DNA of 64,000 nt from contig JAKNDB010000087.1 of assembly GCA_024305405.1 (NCBI GenBank), positions 6,140,501-6,204,500 on the forward strand, read 5' to 3'. Both the position numbers and the translations under genes were made by a program. This DNA is from Dirofilaria immitis (lineage: Eukaryota > Nematoda > Chromadorea > Rhabditida > Onchocercidae). This document shows positions 1-13,100 of the stretch, in pieces; within the stretch, counting starts at the first letter, position 1, and each line of letters opens with the position of its first letter. The notes beneath the pieces are model-generated. The model worked only from the letters and a program-made list of their open reading frames with translations. It was not told the DNA's origin and made no database searches.

Positions 1-2561
1 AAGCGAACTTCCACCTTTAAAAATGAATTTTAATATATCAAAGCTTTTTATAATAGTATAGCAATGATCTTTCTGTATGAATAATAAGCAAAAAGAAGTT
101 AATGAATATCGGAAACAATTTATATCTGCGCGTATTATTTGAAATAAGAAATAGTTATAATTTTCTATTTGATTAAGTCGCATCTATAATATGCAAAACA
201 GCTGAAGTTTCAATCAGCAAAATTTAATTTCAAGTTGAAATATACACCTCGAATCTTTCTCTGCAATTCATTATTGTACGATTCCATACCAAACAGTGCT
301 TCTACACCATGCCAACTCAAAATTTTAGTTTTTCATACAATTCTTGATCGTTCAACCATTCCGGCAGCGCTAAATCATGTGCCTTCTGCAATTTAGATCA
401 CTATTGCGAATGCAAAAGAAAATATTTACTATAGCATATTAAAATGTGACATGTGTCTCATTACAATATACTATATTTTAATAAAATCCACAAGATTGAT
501 CACCCATTATCTATTTAAAATTGAAATACAAGCTAAAGTATTGTTAAATTAATATATTGAAACTAGCGATAGTAAAGTATTGTCTCATCAAATAATCAAC
601 AATAAAGTATGAAATGAAAATTACAGAATTAGTTTTCTAAATTAAACGAAATCATGCACAATTGAAAGCAGAAAAATTTAATCACCAAACAGTTAAGAGT
701 ATCGAATAAATAATATGGTTGATCGTTATAGTTCAATTCTCGTTCCATTAATTCGTATACATCCTAAAATTTATTAACTTGTAGTAGATATGGTTTGAAA
801 TTTCATTTTTGTATACCGGAACAATATTTCAAATGACTAATAATAATGTCTTAACTCTTTGAAAGTAAATAATTCAAATTTGAAATTTGTTCATTAACTC
901 ACGCTAAAATTTTCTCGAAGAAAATATTCTTCCTTTTGATCCAGGACAAATTGACTTGCGACAGGACAATCAAAAAATGGATTACCAGCCTGGAATGATA
1001 GTAAGAATAAGAAATGATAATATAAACTAATTTCTGTAAAGAATACCACATCAAAATTTGTCGGTGTTTCGGTGTTTATTCTTATATCAGAGAAAGACAT
1101 TCCTTTTAGAACATATCGTGCAGTTTCAATGGTACGAGGAACATCCGTGCTACGAATATAAATCTGTAAATAACGTTTTGATTGATTGGAACTATCTCAT
1201 TCAATGATTTTCCTATTAAATTCATCAGAAGTCTCCTAACAATTTCTGTGTAGAAGCCATATGAAAATAATTGCCAGATTATTGAACTCATTCAATGATG
1301 TTTCAAAAAAGACGCAAATTCATACTAATCGCTTAATATTTCGTATGGTACAGAGTATGCTTTCAGGAAATAAAAAAAAAAAAAAAAGAAAAATAAGTGC
1401 ACACTATACCTGTTTTGATGTAATATTTCTGGAATGAAAATAGCGACGTTGTAATAATAAGCCTAAATATTCAGCTTGTTCGGCACCTATCTGTAAATGA
1501 GAAATTTAAACTTCTATTTATTCCATGACATCTTAAGGAAAAAAATCTTTAATTAATATGGAAAAGAAAATTCGACCGCTTCTGGTAAAAGCGTACTTTT
1601 GTTAAATTTCCGATACCTCGTGGAAAAGCAATCATATATTTTTCAGTAAAATTTTGAAAATAATGGACAGGTGCTCGATCACCATGTCGCCAAATCTGTA
1701 ATAGATTATAGATGAAGTAACTGTAATGGCTGATTTCTTGACTCAATAGTTCAATTTTTCGGAACACAAAAATTATTAAATCTTCGTTTCGAAATTCTAA
1801 AAAATAACGAATAAAATTAAAGGGACAAAAGATTGCTAATTTTTAATGACTTGCTAAAGTATGCCAAAGCCAAACATTGAAGTTTTTATACATCACTTCA
1901 AGTTGAGTTATTCAATATGCATAAATTCTCATTTTGTGAATAGTTGCATGTTTGATAGAGAAGTAATTAATCAGTTATTATGTATGCACCATATTAGTAT
2001 AAATAAGCCGGGGAGGAGGATGGGACGAGAGATAATACATAGTAATTGCAGTAAAGGCTGTCGCCGTTGCAATGATAAAAGTGATTAGAACAACAGCTTT
2101 TTTCTGATGCCGCCTGAAGAGAGATTCTCGTTTTTCGAAACAGTTAGATCCTTCTGCGACTCCTCAAGTACCACTGATGATACCTCATCATTGTGGATTC
2201 CTAAATTAGGAAAAATCAATTGCTGAATTTATTCAGAAATAATAAAAAACAATTCGAAAAATGAAAAAAAACCAAGAATTAGTTGTTCGAATTCATTAAG
2301 AAACAGATAATTATGATGGAAAGATATAAACTCGACAACAGAATAGTTCATTCAAAAGTTTTTTTTCAAGAAATAGAATTTCAATGATCAAACATCAATT
2401 TCAAGATTGACTTCCAGAACTGGACCTGAATGAGTAGATTCTTCTACCGGATAAACTTTTGATTTATTTATAGTTCTGCCAAGAATCCCATTGCTACTAT
2501 TGTCTTTACGGGGTAAAGTTTGATGAATTGGTACTGCCGTAGCCATAACTACCGTTGACAT
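1..2561 (-). CDS. Membrane-anchored histidine acid phosphatase, partial (3' end outside window)
   Basis: Histidine acid phosphatases hydrolyse phosphomonoesters through a phospho-histidine intermediate. Exons, in minus-strand order: 2561-2426, 2200-1990, 1695-1597, 1490-1410, 1163-1047, 989-903, 763-686, 385-248 and 14-1 (continuing off the edge). Splice sites are GT/AG and phases agree. The catalytic signature IWRHGDRAP opens exon 3, followed by FPRGIGNLTK, IGAEQAEYLG, the phosphate-binding RSTDVPRT and the family motif DTLNCL. The C-terminal His-Asp motif should lie beyond position 1. Exon 2 encodes a basic stretch and then about 23 hydrophobic residues just before the catalytic domain, so a type II membrane protein or uncleaved signal anchor is likely (inference). 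A TTTCAG acceptor at 2579-2584 precedes the ATG and may be a spliced-leader site. Two one-base frameshifts (2098-2103 and 319-326) interrupt the frame. An alternative acceptor at 2163-2164 would avoid the first, giving a different membrane-proximal tail. Confidence 0.86.
1372..1387. repeat. Poly-A run, 16 bases
   Basis: Uninterrupted A tract inside an intron of the acid phosphatase gene. Its true length is uncertain, given the homopolymer contractions elsewhere in this window. Confidence 0.8.
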
Positions 2562-2578
2562 GTCATAAGCAAGCAGCA

Positions 2579-2584
2579 CTGAAA
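2579..2584 (-). promoter_or_regulatory. Splice or trans-splice acceptor before the acid phosphatase start
   Basis: On the minus strand an AT-rich tract ends in TTTCAG immediately upstream of the first coding exon, 17 bases before its ATG. In nematodes this can be a spliced-leader addition site; it could equally be the acceptor of an unseen 5' exon. The sequence cannot decide between these. Confidence 0.4.
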
Positions 2585-2599
2585 TTTTAATTAGAACTT

Positions 2600-4970
2600 T
2601 AAAATTACGAATAATATAAAATGGTTCGAATATACATATGTAATTTTCAAAGAATATATTTCAAATATAATTTTAAATTTCAAAATGTCATGTTTTTTGG
2701 TATTTTGGCAAAAATTGTTGAAAAATTAAATATATAAGGAATAGTATTTATTGTCTCTGTCAAATAAATTCTTTTGAAAAAAAAAAATTTTGAAGCGAAT
2801 TTTCAATCTTTCATTACAAAATTTGCTTTAAGAAAAACATTAACGACTATGATAATATAATAAAACATGTTTTTCTTTATTATAAAGGCAGATTTCTCGT
2901 TTCTTCAAAATGATTGATATTTTGTGTCTTCCGTGGATTGTTTTCCTTCTGATAACTAATCAAGAAGTCTTGTCGATAAATTTGGAATATGGAAAAATTC
3001 AAAAGTTAGTAGAATTGCTCTGCAGATAAATGAATGAAATAAAAAGAAAGCTCAAGTGAAAAATTGGAAAGGAAAGTCCTATAATCCACTTGCGAATTTA
3101 TGATACGTTGCAGCATATTATATTTCCAGAAATAATCTATAAAATCTTAATGTATTTCAGCATTTTATCACCCTGTTATACGATCTACAACTGTTAATTT
3201 CATTAATAAATTATCACTCAATTACATATCTTTTTGCATCTGTAAGAAATAAATATGGCATTAAAATCAGTAATGAAAAACATTTAAGAACAAATGCCAC
3301 AAAATAAATTCAATTTTTGGGACATCACAAAATTTAAGCCGTTTCTTTACTTTTCAAACTTTCTTTACTTATGAAAGTTTTACACCCAACTGCTAGCAAA
3401 TTATAATTTTCATGCTATACTTATATGATAGGATGAAAGAATGATAACAGCTTTTTCGTTGATCCTTCACTGATGATAATGAATTCATTTAGATTAATGC
3501 TGGTTCTTTTGTAAATGCATATGAACCTTATTATGATATCATACTTTGCATTACAATATTTCTAAAAATTAATAAAATTTATTGAAGTAAATTTGTAATA
3601 CTATTATGCAATCAGTTTTTGAAATGCTTGGAAAGAAAGATAGCCTTGGTAACATTTTTTTTTGGCTTTTTATAACCTTTTTTACAAATGTTTCGAATAA
3701 TTTGAAAGCGCTTAGGCAAATTTTTGACAACGCTTATAGAAACCTTACATATAAAACAATCCTTCGTAATAAATCCATCTAAATAAGAAGATAATTTATT
3801 CAGAAGGAAAAAAAAGTGGTATGGTTGCTTTCTCCTGTCATGAAACATGCGATGATATAAAACATTTCAATGTTACTACGTATGAAAGATGCGTCGTTAA
3901 GAAGAGTGAAGAATTTTGAAAAATGATGTCGACAATGGCTTCTGCTAAAAGAAAAAGTTTTGGTGAATGGTTCGAAAATATTTGTCTAATATCTATTTTA
4001 ATGAACAAATATCAGATATTAACATTTATTATAGCTTTTACAATAATATTTATAACAGTTGAAAGTTATAAAAGAAATCGATCGTTAGATTATTAATGAC
4101 AAAAGATCGTTAAATGCAATGTCATAATTTTTATCTATTTCGAATGATTAGTTTTTAACTTATATTTAATCTATCAAAAAAAAAAACTTTAATTTTCTAA
4201 ATAAGTAGTGATGAGATGCCACTTGATGCAACTATAAGATGTATCCAGAGTTAGTCAACTTTGGGAAGAAGAAAAGTATAAGCATGCCAATTGATACGTT
4301 GAAATGAAAAATTGTTGATTTAACAGATAAAATTTATGATTGTTGTAATAAATACAACGCTTTTCAGAGATCATTTTCAGAATAAGGTCTAAACAATGTG
4401 TATGCTAACCGCAATAATTCGGATAATATCATTTAGATTTGGAATAGATTATTTCCCACAATCGACAACAATGTCTAATATGAAATATGTGTTGTCATCT
4501 TTCATTCAGTGAACAAAATGACATTGGGAATTACAGAAATTATGATGCAACTTAAAATGATTTTCAGCGTGTTGCTGATAAAACTAAAAATGTTGCATAA
4601 ATATATTTGAGTATGCTTCGACAAACATTTAACAATCAAAAATTTGCGGTACATGGTTAAAAGTGATGTAAGAGAGACGACTATTTACTATTGAAAAAGG
4701 TAAAAAGGGAAAAGTTAGCAAAGAATACTTTATTGCAGTAAAAATGAATGGTATCAACGCCTCACATCCTGCTTAAATAAATGCCAATACATAAATTATT
4801 TGCTGAGTAAATAAGCTGAAAATCATTCGCTCTTTATGAAATGAATCTAATATGTAAAAGTATTCTGGAAACATTTCGGGCACAATCAATTTTGATGCAA
4901 ATTACAACAAAGCTGTAATCATAGTTCATCTACGAATTTTGATATGTATGTGTATGTTTATGTATGTATG

Positions 4971-5010
<40 letters not shown>

Positions 5011-5780
5011 GTATGTGGTTGGGAACAAGTAATGTACAAATAGGTAGCGCATGTGAAAATAGTATGAGAAGGAAAGATATCGTAATTCATTTATTAGCAG
5101 ATGATACAGTAGGCTCGTTTTGCTATTCCAGAACTTGCATACTTGATGTATAGTGGAGTTATTTCAACGAATCTTTTACAGTAAGATGCTATCCAAATAG
5201 TATTGCGATTAAGCCTGAACCAAATTACGTCCACGAAATATGAAAAGAAGTATCAAGAGAGAATTTTTCGAAATTGCATGAAAAGATCCAATCCGGAAGA
5301 ATTATTATCAAGTCGAAAAGATTGGCTATTAGCTACTTAAAGTATAATTAGGGATCGTTATTTTTTTCGTTGTTGAAAAATTTATTCTGAGAAGTTCTCA
5401 CTAGATCGATAATATCAATTGAACTCAAATCTATCCGTCAATTAAAATGACAACGGTTAATAAATAAAAACATTTTTCGGTGGAAAAATAATTTGGCATA
5501 TTACATTACTTCAATAAACGATGAAGGGAAGGGAGAAAAGATAAATGGTTGAAAATGACAAAATTTCACAAAAAATTTTTGCTTAAAAAAAACGAAAATT
5601 AATAAGATTAATGACATTTTTGATGATAGTTATCTCCATCATTAAAATAATCAACTTTTGTTTTAAGATTCGCTTTCTGAAAGAGTGAAATACAAATTTT
5701 GTGGGAATAGTTGTTTCCGATTTCGAAATTTTCTTTTATATTAATATAAATGATAAGTTAATATTTATTTAAAATTTGTT
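2600..5780. other. Gene-poor interval, no firm gene
   Basis: AT-rich sequence without a recognisable protein family on either strand. A minus-strand open stretch at 3848-3612 contains a segment that could be an exon (acceptor near 3782, reading DGFITKDCFICK), but no family was recognised and its phase could not be tied to a neighbour. A TG microsatellite lies near 4975. No RNA gene was seen. Confidence 0.5.
4975..5007. repeat. (TG)n microsatellite
   Basis: About 16 TG units preceded by imperfect TATG repeats from about 4943. The short open frame that runs through it is Val-Cys-Tyr low complexity and not a gene. Confidence 0.95.
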
Positions 5781-5783
5781 AAT

Positions 5784-7528
5784 TTAACCAATTGAAATCT
5801 TAGCAAATATGCAAACACTTCTGTGAAATTTAAATTTATTAAACAATTGTAAAAAGCATTTAGATACATATAAATGTATAATCGTAATAACCTTTTTTGA
5901 AGATTTCAGATTTGAATAATATTTGTAATGAAAAACCAAAATAAGTGGCAAGCAAACAAAGAGTAAAGTGAAGAGATAAAAGACCACGAAGGAAATTTTC
6001 AGAGAATTCATAGAAAGACCGCCAAAAAAAAATGAGTACACATGTGCCAAAAAATAGACGAATTATAATCACAACAGCATGACAGGAAGGTATTTGCATA
6101 AACTGCTCCTCTCTATCTGCAACAATTGACCTTTGACCGAAGCAATGTGCAACTATTGATTCAGAAACTGCATTCCACTTTTCAAGCACTTTCTTTAAAA
6201 TCAGCATAATCACTCGAGTCAAAGAAAAGGTCATTTCTTCGTCTTTAACATCTAAAAGAGATAGATATTGAAGACGGAGTTTAGTTATTTACCACTTTTT
6301 CTTGGAATTTAAAGTCAGAAAAGTCCGTTTAATTAGAATTAAACTGCCACATTTTGAACATATGCAAAATTTCTAAACGCTCATTTAAATCGATAGGAAA
6401 AGACTGCAGAGCAAGACATAGTTTCTAAACATATTCAAATGATCACGAAAATAATCAATCGAAATATGCTATTCTAATTTTGCTTCATTCTAAGTTTATG
6501 ATTAACTTTTCGAACAAGTTATTTTGATAATAGAATATGATAATGAGATAGTTGAAGCCAATAATATTATTTCAATTTTGCTATTCATCAGTACAGAACA
6601 TGCTTTATTAATGTTCTATTATCATTGCATGCATTTACTATTGACATTTGAAAATTTCAAAAAATATACAGTTCTGATAATTGAACAATGAATAATAATA
6701 TAATCGATAGTCATATGAATTGTATTTTGGTGTGTTTTGTATGTATAAAATAAACAAGTTGTTTTTTTCAATTAAAAATTTCAAAAATCAAAAGCTAAGG
6801 ATTAAAACTGATTGAAAAAGCGAATAACATGATTATTATTTTGAATGGATTACAAATTTCTTAGAAAGGAATATAATTTTAATGATTGTGTATGATAAAA
6901 AACATTACTAGTTAAATCGTGCTGATGAGATTCCACTCCAGTATTTTGAAAGGATTCTTATTTAAGAAGATCAATAATAATAATAAAATTTTGAAACCTT
7001 CAGAATCAAACTTCGACCAATTTTAAAAAAATCAAAATTCAAGTGATTTTCTGAAGTCATAAGGATTAAATTTAACATCGAAAATTTAAAAGTTTCGTAA
7101 GATTGAAATTCAGATAAATTTTGCAATAGAAGCTTCAACATAAATAGCAATTTACAAACTTCGCCCTCCTGAAAAAGTTTATAATTAATATTACTTGATG
7201 AATTCACCAAGATATTATCGTATTTTTAAATAAATATTTTTATTTTTATTTCTAATAAATATTATGAGGAAAATCTCTATTCTTGCAAAAAAAATCTGAT
7301 TCGTCGTTAAGCTGTTCACTCGCAAATAAGCATTATCAACTTGTTTTGCACTTTAGCATATTTGGTTTGATAATAAATGCTTTTAATTGGAATAAGTTTA
7401 TAATAAAAATTCAAATCACATAAAACCATACCTTTCTTTGGAATCACTTTTGTTTCGATCTGCATCAAATGTTCGTCGTCACACTTGCGAAAAAATTCAT
7501 TTATATTCATATTAATCGATTTTTGCAT
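5784..7528 (-). CDS. Candidate multi-exon gene, unrecognised (model incomplete)
   Basis: I do not recognise this protein. Four coding-like minus-strand blocks stand out from the AT-rich background. (1) ATG at 7528 to a consensus donor at about 7431, ending ETKVIPKK. (2) An exon opening EGEVCKLL after a TTTTTCAG acceptor near 7170, ending ILK at a donor near 6999. (3) A block near 6430-6330 reading KLCLALQSFPIDLNERLEIL after a TTTAG acceptor. (4) A block from a CTTTTAG acceptor near 6253, reading DVKDEEMTF and later EKWNAVSESIVAHCFGQRS; this frame stays open to 5860 through a hydrophobic, T-rich stretch that may be intron. Leucine-rich helical composition is all that can be said. Splice phases between blocks are not all reconcilable; homopolymer errors like those in the firm genes may be the reason. 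It could be two genes. Confidence 0.35.
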
Positions 7529-7560
7529 TTGACATGTTTGATTTCAAATACTGCGCACAT

Positions 7561-10090
7561 CACAATTAAATAAAATTAAACGCAAACTTTGCATTTCACT
7601 GTATTTTACCAAAGTTAAAAGAGATAATGCAAAAATGTTCACCAATCGGCTTATCTTTGAACAACACTGAATATCAAGCATTGAGATAATTCGTGAATCC
7701 ATCGATTACTTATTCTGCTACACTGCGCTCGTTGAAAGTTCCAGTTGACAATTATGCACTCTGTCTAACAGGATTCAAAATCCATCGCTATGCATGGGAA
7801 GAAATCTTGGTTTATATTTTTTAAGGTATGCAAATTAAACCAATATTTCTCATATATTATTACCTACAAATACGTAAAATATATTATATATAAGTTTATA
7901 TATAAACATGATAAAAAAATAGATGATTTAAAATTGTGGCATTGCAGATACCTCTTTGAGATATTTTGTTTGTAATGTGTTTATGTTTATGAGAGTGTGG
8001 CATTTAATTTCAAAATAATAATTCGATTCCATTAAATAGAAACTATAACATTCAAAAAGTTTGAATTCCTATTTCTTTTTGGTTATAAAATATTAAATTA
8101 TTATCACAAATTTGATATTTTCATTATTTCAAGTGAGTCAATTTTCGAAAAATGATGAATGCTCAAGCATTGGGGCAGTCATTAATTTGCTTTGCAAATC
8201 AAAACTTTTAAGAATGCTGTAAAATGTCATTTGCAGTATATTCACATTCTATAAGAAGAAAGGAAAGGAGCGTTAAATTAATTTGTTTATTATGCCGTTG
8301 GAAAATAGCATATTAAAAGAAGTCAAGTAGAGTAGCAGCAGTAGCAGAAGAAAAAATATTATCGTAATCCTGTAGCTGAAGTACCTATTCCTCTCCGGAT
8401 TCTTTTTAATGAGTATCACTTCACATGGACAGCTACCGATCATTTCTTATTTTAAGGATAATATTGCACAAGGATGTTATTGATTCCGGGTCTTACCAAA
8501 ACTTCCTATTCTATTAAACGAATCGTTAATGTAAACATGGCGGTTTGGAAAAACATTTTAACCATGATTTATAACTTCTTTTGGTTTACTTATCAGATTT
8601 GCACAATATTTTTGACGTAGCACCAGTACAATTATGGTGCTCATAAGTACTTTTTTCCAGTGAAGTACCATTGAAGATAATGTAGAAAATCTGAAAATAA
8701 GTCGTACATTTTTCGAATCTTTCAAAGAGAAAATATTAATATCACAAACTACATTAAATCAGTTTGTAGTCATTATTTTTGATTCAGTTTTGTCTATTAG
8801 AATAAACAGCAGCAGAATGCAAAGCTGTGCATCTCAAGGAATAATCAGCTACTTAAATAAATAACTGTCGTAATCACGCGGATGATAAGGCGCCAGAATC
8901 TTCAAATGAACAAACGATGATGAATTTAAAGTTGAATTTTTTTTGATAAGCAAAATATATCTAATTATCTTGCTTTCAAACTTTTTGACTTAGGATGAAT
9001 ATTTGTACAATCCCATGACGAACTCGACAATCTCGATTATTCAAGAAACAAATGGCATAACTTTCAATTTAAAGTCATAAAATATAGTAGTCAAACCAAT
9101 CTACATTTTTAAGGTTATAAACCAATACAAGGTTTCAGCATATGAAAAACAAATGCGTAGATATGTAGGTATGATAGCTTCGTTTGCAGTTTCGAAAATA
9201 GTACATGAATAATTGTTTATTTGCGTCAAATTTTTCAAGAGTTTATTAAATTTAACCATTGACAAAGCTTGTTCAAATTTTCAAAAAATGATGTGTTCAA
9301 TGCGCAGATTAAATACTGCAAGACTGATAGTCTAGGCATTTCATTATATCTTTTGTGGAAACGATGTAAGCCTACAATGACGGTATCTTCAGATGGTTCG
9401 AAAGAGAATTAATATTATACTAAACCAATAATGTAACGAGCTGTGGGCGTGCCTCACTTACACTTAGCTACAGATGCTCTTGGCTAAGTCATCATTAGCT
9501 CCAAACATTTTGCACTGCTAGGGGATCTCGCAGATCAGTGAATCTTGCAAGTTTGAATAAGAGGATGTGTACTGTAGGTTTGTTCAATGTGATGAATTTC
9601 AATAGAAATTTTAATTTGATTGACTACAAAAGACAATAAATTATTATGTTTAATTTTCACTTTCCCCTCATCTTTGTATTGTCTATTGATTGAATTATTT
9701 AAATTTATTTTATTTAATCTAATAAAGGCAATTCTTTTTACATCGTTTCTTTGGCAAAATTTTAATTTCTTTTTTTTATTTCATTTTAAATCGTTAAAAT
9801 GATCTCCTTCAAAAATGATCTCTCTCATTTCTCCTTCAAAAAATAGTAAGTATTGATAGAAAATAAAGAGAGGCAAAATCTTTTAAGTTTATTTCTGATA
9901 ATTTTACTGAAACCGTTAAACGTCAAATTTCCATTGTCTTCATTTTCTGCGTTCACTACATATAATTCTTAAATACTTCTTAAGTTTCAAATAAGATAGA
10001 TATGAGCAACAAGAAGATTTAAACTTCATTGATTCTCATTTTGTCTAAGATTATTGCTCAACATCTATTCTAAAAACGTATTCGAATTTT
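7561..10090. other. Intergenic, upstream of the DM-domain gene
   Basis: AT-rich sequence with no recognised coding exon apart from the doubtful small ORF at 8273-8443. A less AT-rich patch at about 9425-9550 contains a 7-base inverted repeat (9462-9468 with 9483-9489) of unknown meaning. Any promoter of the DM-domain gene should lie here, but no specific motif could be supported. Confidence 0.5.
8273..8443 (-). CDS. Small ORF with one hydrophobic segment, doubtful
   Basis: An ATG-to-stop frame of 56 residues with the start MIGSCPCEVILIKK and a poly-leucine membrane-like segment. The leucines arise from a CAG/CTG-like simple repeat, so this may be chance. No splice context or family supports it. 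Confidence 0.12.
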   Translation of the reverse strand: MIGSCPCEVILIKKNPERNRYFSYRITIIFFLLLLLLLYLTSFNMLFSNGIINKLI

Positions 10091-10092
10091 AG
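10087..10092 (+). promoter_or_regulatory. Probable spliced-leader acceptor of the DM-domain gene
   Basis: ATTTTAG ends 12 bases before the ATG at 10105. That is the usual position and sequence of a trans-splice acceptor in nematodes; a cis acceptor from an untranslated exon is the alternative. Confidence 0.45.
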
Positions 10093-10104
10093 ATCACAGT
10101 TAAA

Positions 10105-13100
10105 ATGACCTTAAACCCAAATAATTTATCACTGGGTGGTCTCAGTTCTAGTAGCATAGAGCAAATTTTACGACTCCGACAAGAACGTAACCAACGAATA
10201 CCAAAATGTGCTCGCTGTCGGAATCATGGCATTGTTTCAGCGTTGAAAGGTGAACAATTGAAAATGCTAATAATGATTAAGAAATATTCACAGACAGTTT
10301 GTATTTGCCAAATCCAGCATCCAATTAATACTGGAAAAAAAGGATTGGTAATAATTTCCAGAATGTTTACAGTCAAGGATTTTTAAACATTAAATATTTC
10401 ATAAAGATTAAAGAGAATAAATATCTAAAATAATGAGGAAAAAAACTATTATTTTAATAATTAATTTAATGAATTATGTACATCCGATATTTTAATTCAT
10501 CATATTCTACTTGACAAAAATATTTCCTCATAATATTCTTGAATTTTATTGCCTATAATGAAATATTAGAATTAGTAAAATCGATAATGCTAAAGTATAT
10601 TGAGAAGTTCACAAGAATGCTAATATTCTTAAAACTGCTTTAAGGGCACAAGCGTTATTGCAAGTGGAAAGATTGTCTGTGCGCAAAATGTACACTAATT
10701 GCGGAACGACAAAGAGTGATGGCAGCACAAGTTGCGTTACGACGACAGCAAAGTCAAGATGAGAAAGAAGCTAAAGATTTAGAGATACTGTTGGGCGTTG
10801 AAAGAGGTCATCTCTTCGCAACTAATTGTTTTATATTTTGTTAAATCTATCATTCAATAATAAGCACTAATTTGAAATTTATTTTTATAAAATTTATATT
10901 TTCTTATTTCACAACTTTACTTTCTAGCTGGTAAATTATTAAAATTCATGCGACAAGGTGAAACAACTGCAAATGATAATAAAAATGAAAATGCGCTTGG
11001 TAGTGGTTTCTCAATTGAGGAAGGTTATTTGAATTTTATTCTAGTATAATTGATTCATTATTGAAATTACAATCTAGTAGAATTAACTAGGTAATATTAT
11101 TGCCATTTAATTCATTTAAAGCATTTCTTTTCCAAGTTTTCTTATGATCGTACGCCGTATATCTCAAATTGATTTTCATCTAAAAATGAAGAAAATACTA
11201 AATAAACTGTTTATGAGTATAAAAACAGGTTGGTCATATTATTACTTTAAAAAATCGTATTACTTGATTTCTAATGCTTCGATTGCTGTTTTGGGTATTG
11301 CAAGACACTTCTATATTGGTGCATGAATTATTCATTATTACTAATATTTAACTAAACGATCAGTTCTCACTCTTTTTACGAAGCTTTCGGGTAGTTCTGT
11401 TTCAACCAAAAATATTGTTTTAATTCCAATTTGGTAATTAATATTAAAGAACTATATAATGAGCATAGGCGTTAATAATGGTTTTTGTTATGCTATAACC
11501 CTCTGTCAATAAATTACCTGTGAAAGTAAACATATTGCAGTAGACATTGCACTTCAGTGACCGTTCTCTAAAAAGAACTACTCAGATTACACTTTTAGTA
11601 TTTGCTATATATCGAGCAATCAGAGTAAAGCATGTAGAAATTAGATTTTTGGCTTATCATAGATAGAAAGTTTGAAGTAAATTTGATGGACGTCGACCTC
11701 AAATAACTGTCTGATCTCTAAGAGCATCCGAAAATGATTGTTATTTTCAATTACTAATGGAAATAACAGTCAAGACTATTATTTGTTAAAGAAAGGTGAT
11801 GGATGTCCATATAAGCAAACAAGAAGAGAACGAGAAAACGGACAAATTTAGGACGTATAGATAAGCTTGTGAGCCACATTGTGTACATTCTAGTAATTAC
11901 ATTACACCTATCAGATTGCAATATGCCATGGCCATTAATTTTAACAGATATATATATAAAAATTTATTTGGCAAACAATTAGGGCATAAATACCAACAGC
12001 TTAAGTTAAAAATTAAATTAAATTAATCACCGTCGTGATAAATGTGATCACGGTGATATGTGTGCAACAAGACATTTTCATTCTTCTACAGTTGAAATGA
12101 ATTGATAGAGAAATAAATTAGTCTTGAAGTGATTTATCGGCCTATGGAAATAATATTGTTTCATTTCAAAAAGATCATAGCATTGTTGGTTTATCATGAA
12201 TGGTGAATCATCATAAAAATAGTCCTTAAATCATCCCTTCATTTTCATCTTATTTAGAGTAATAAAGCTAAACGAGTATGAAAGGGAACAGGAATATTTT
12301 ATCTTATTCTTTATTTCATTTATAAGTCATGGTACTCATTTTCGATGGCGGCAAAATTTTCTTTCTGAATCATAAGCTTGCCAGCAAAATAAGATTTAAT
12401 GAGCTCATAGGGATTAACGTTAATCGAAAACATATTAGCACCACAACTATCAGAAAGATCAGTTGAATGGTCTCTACTAAAGGTCATCAAAGAATCAAGT
12501 CAACAATAAAAACACAATTAATTGCATATATGTACTCCAGGAGAAATTGCCCATGAAAAGATTATCCTTGAATCACGAGAAAGAATTATAGGCAGATGCT
12601 CACTTCTACTATTCGTCTAGGAAATGGCGCAACACTTAATTATTATTTCAACTGCAGTTAAATTATTCCTCACATGCTTAGATTAGATTAGAAGATTTAT
12701 AGAATCATTATGTATTTCATACAAATCTCAATTTTATCTTGGAAATGTTATTCACAGCCCACTTCAAAAGTCATAACAACTTAACTTGTCTTTGCAACTA
12801 ATTGTCTGAAACATCAGCAGTGCACCAATTCTCCAATTTTAATTTTATAGTATTGTGAATCGAATAAATGATTAAACTTAGAATAGTCTCAAATTTTAAA
12901 AATATTGGAATTCCAGATGATAGAACGAAATCGCCTCAGTTGACCGATTCACCATCAACATCACTGATAAAAACGAAGATATCTACACCAAATACATCTA
13001 TCAGTCAGGAACATTTGTCTTTTACATCCATAACTTCACACCAACGATTTAAAAACAATGATAAAGCGGATCCGGAAAACAATAAGGTTGATTGAATTTC

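Noticed and set aside
1861..2088. 75-residue plus-strand frame
   Set aside because: It overlaps in antisense the membrane-anchor exon of the acid phosphatase.
4200..4780. Possible decayed retrotransposon
   Set aside because: The region translates with many stops and no recognisable reverse transcriptase, integrase or protease motif could be pointed to.
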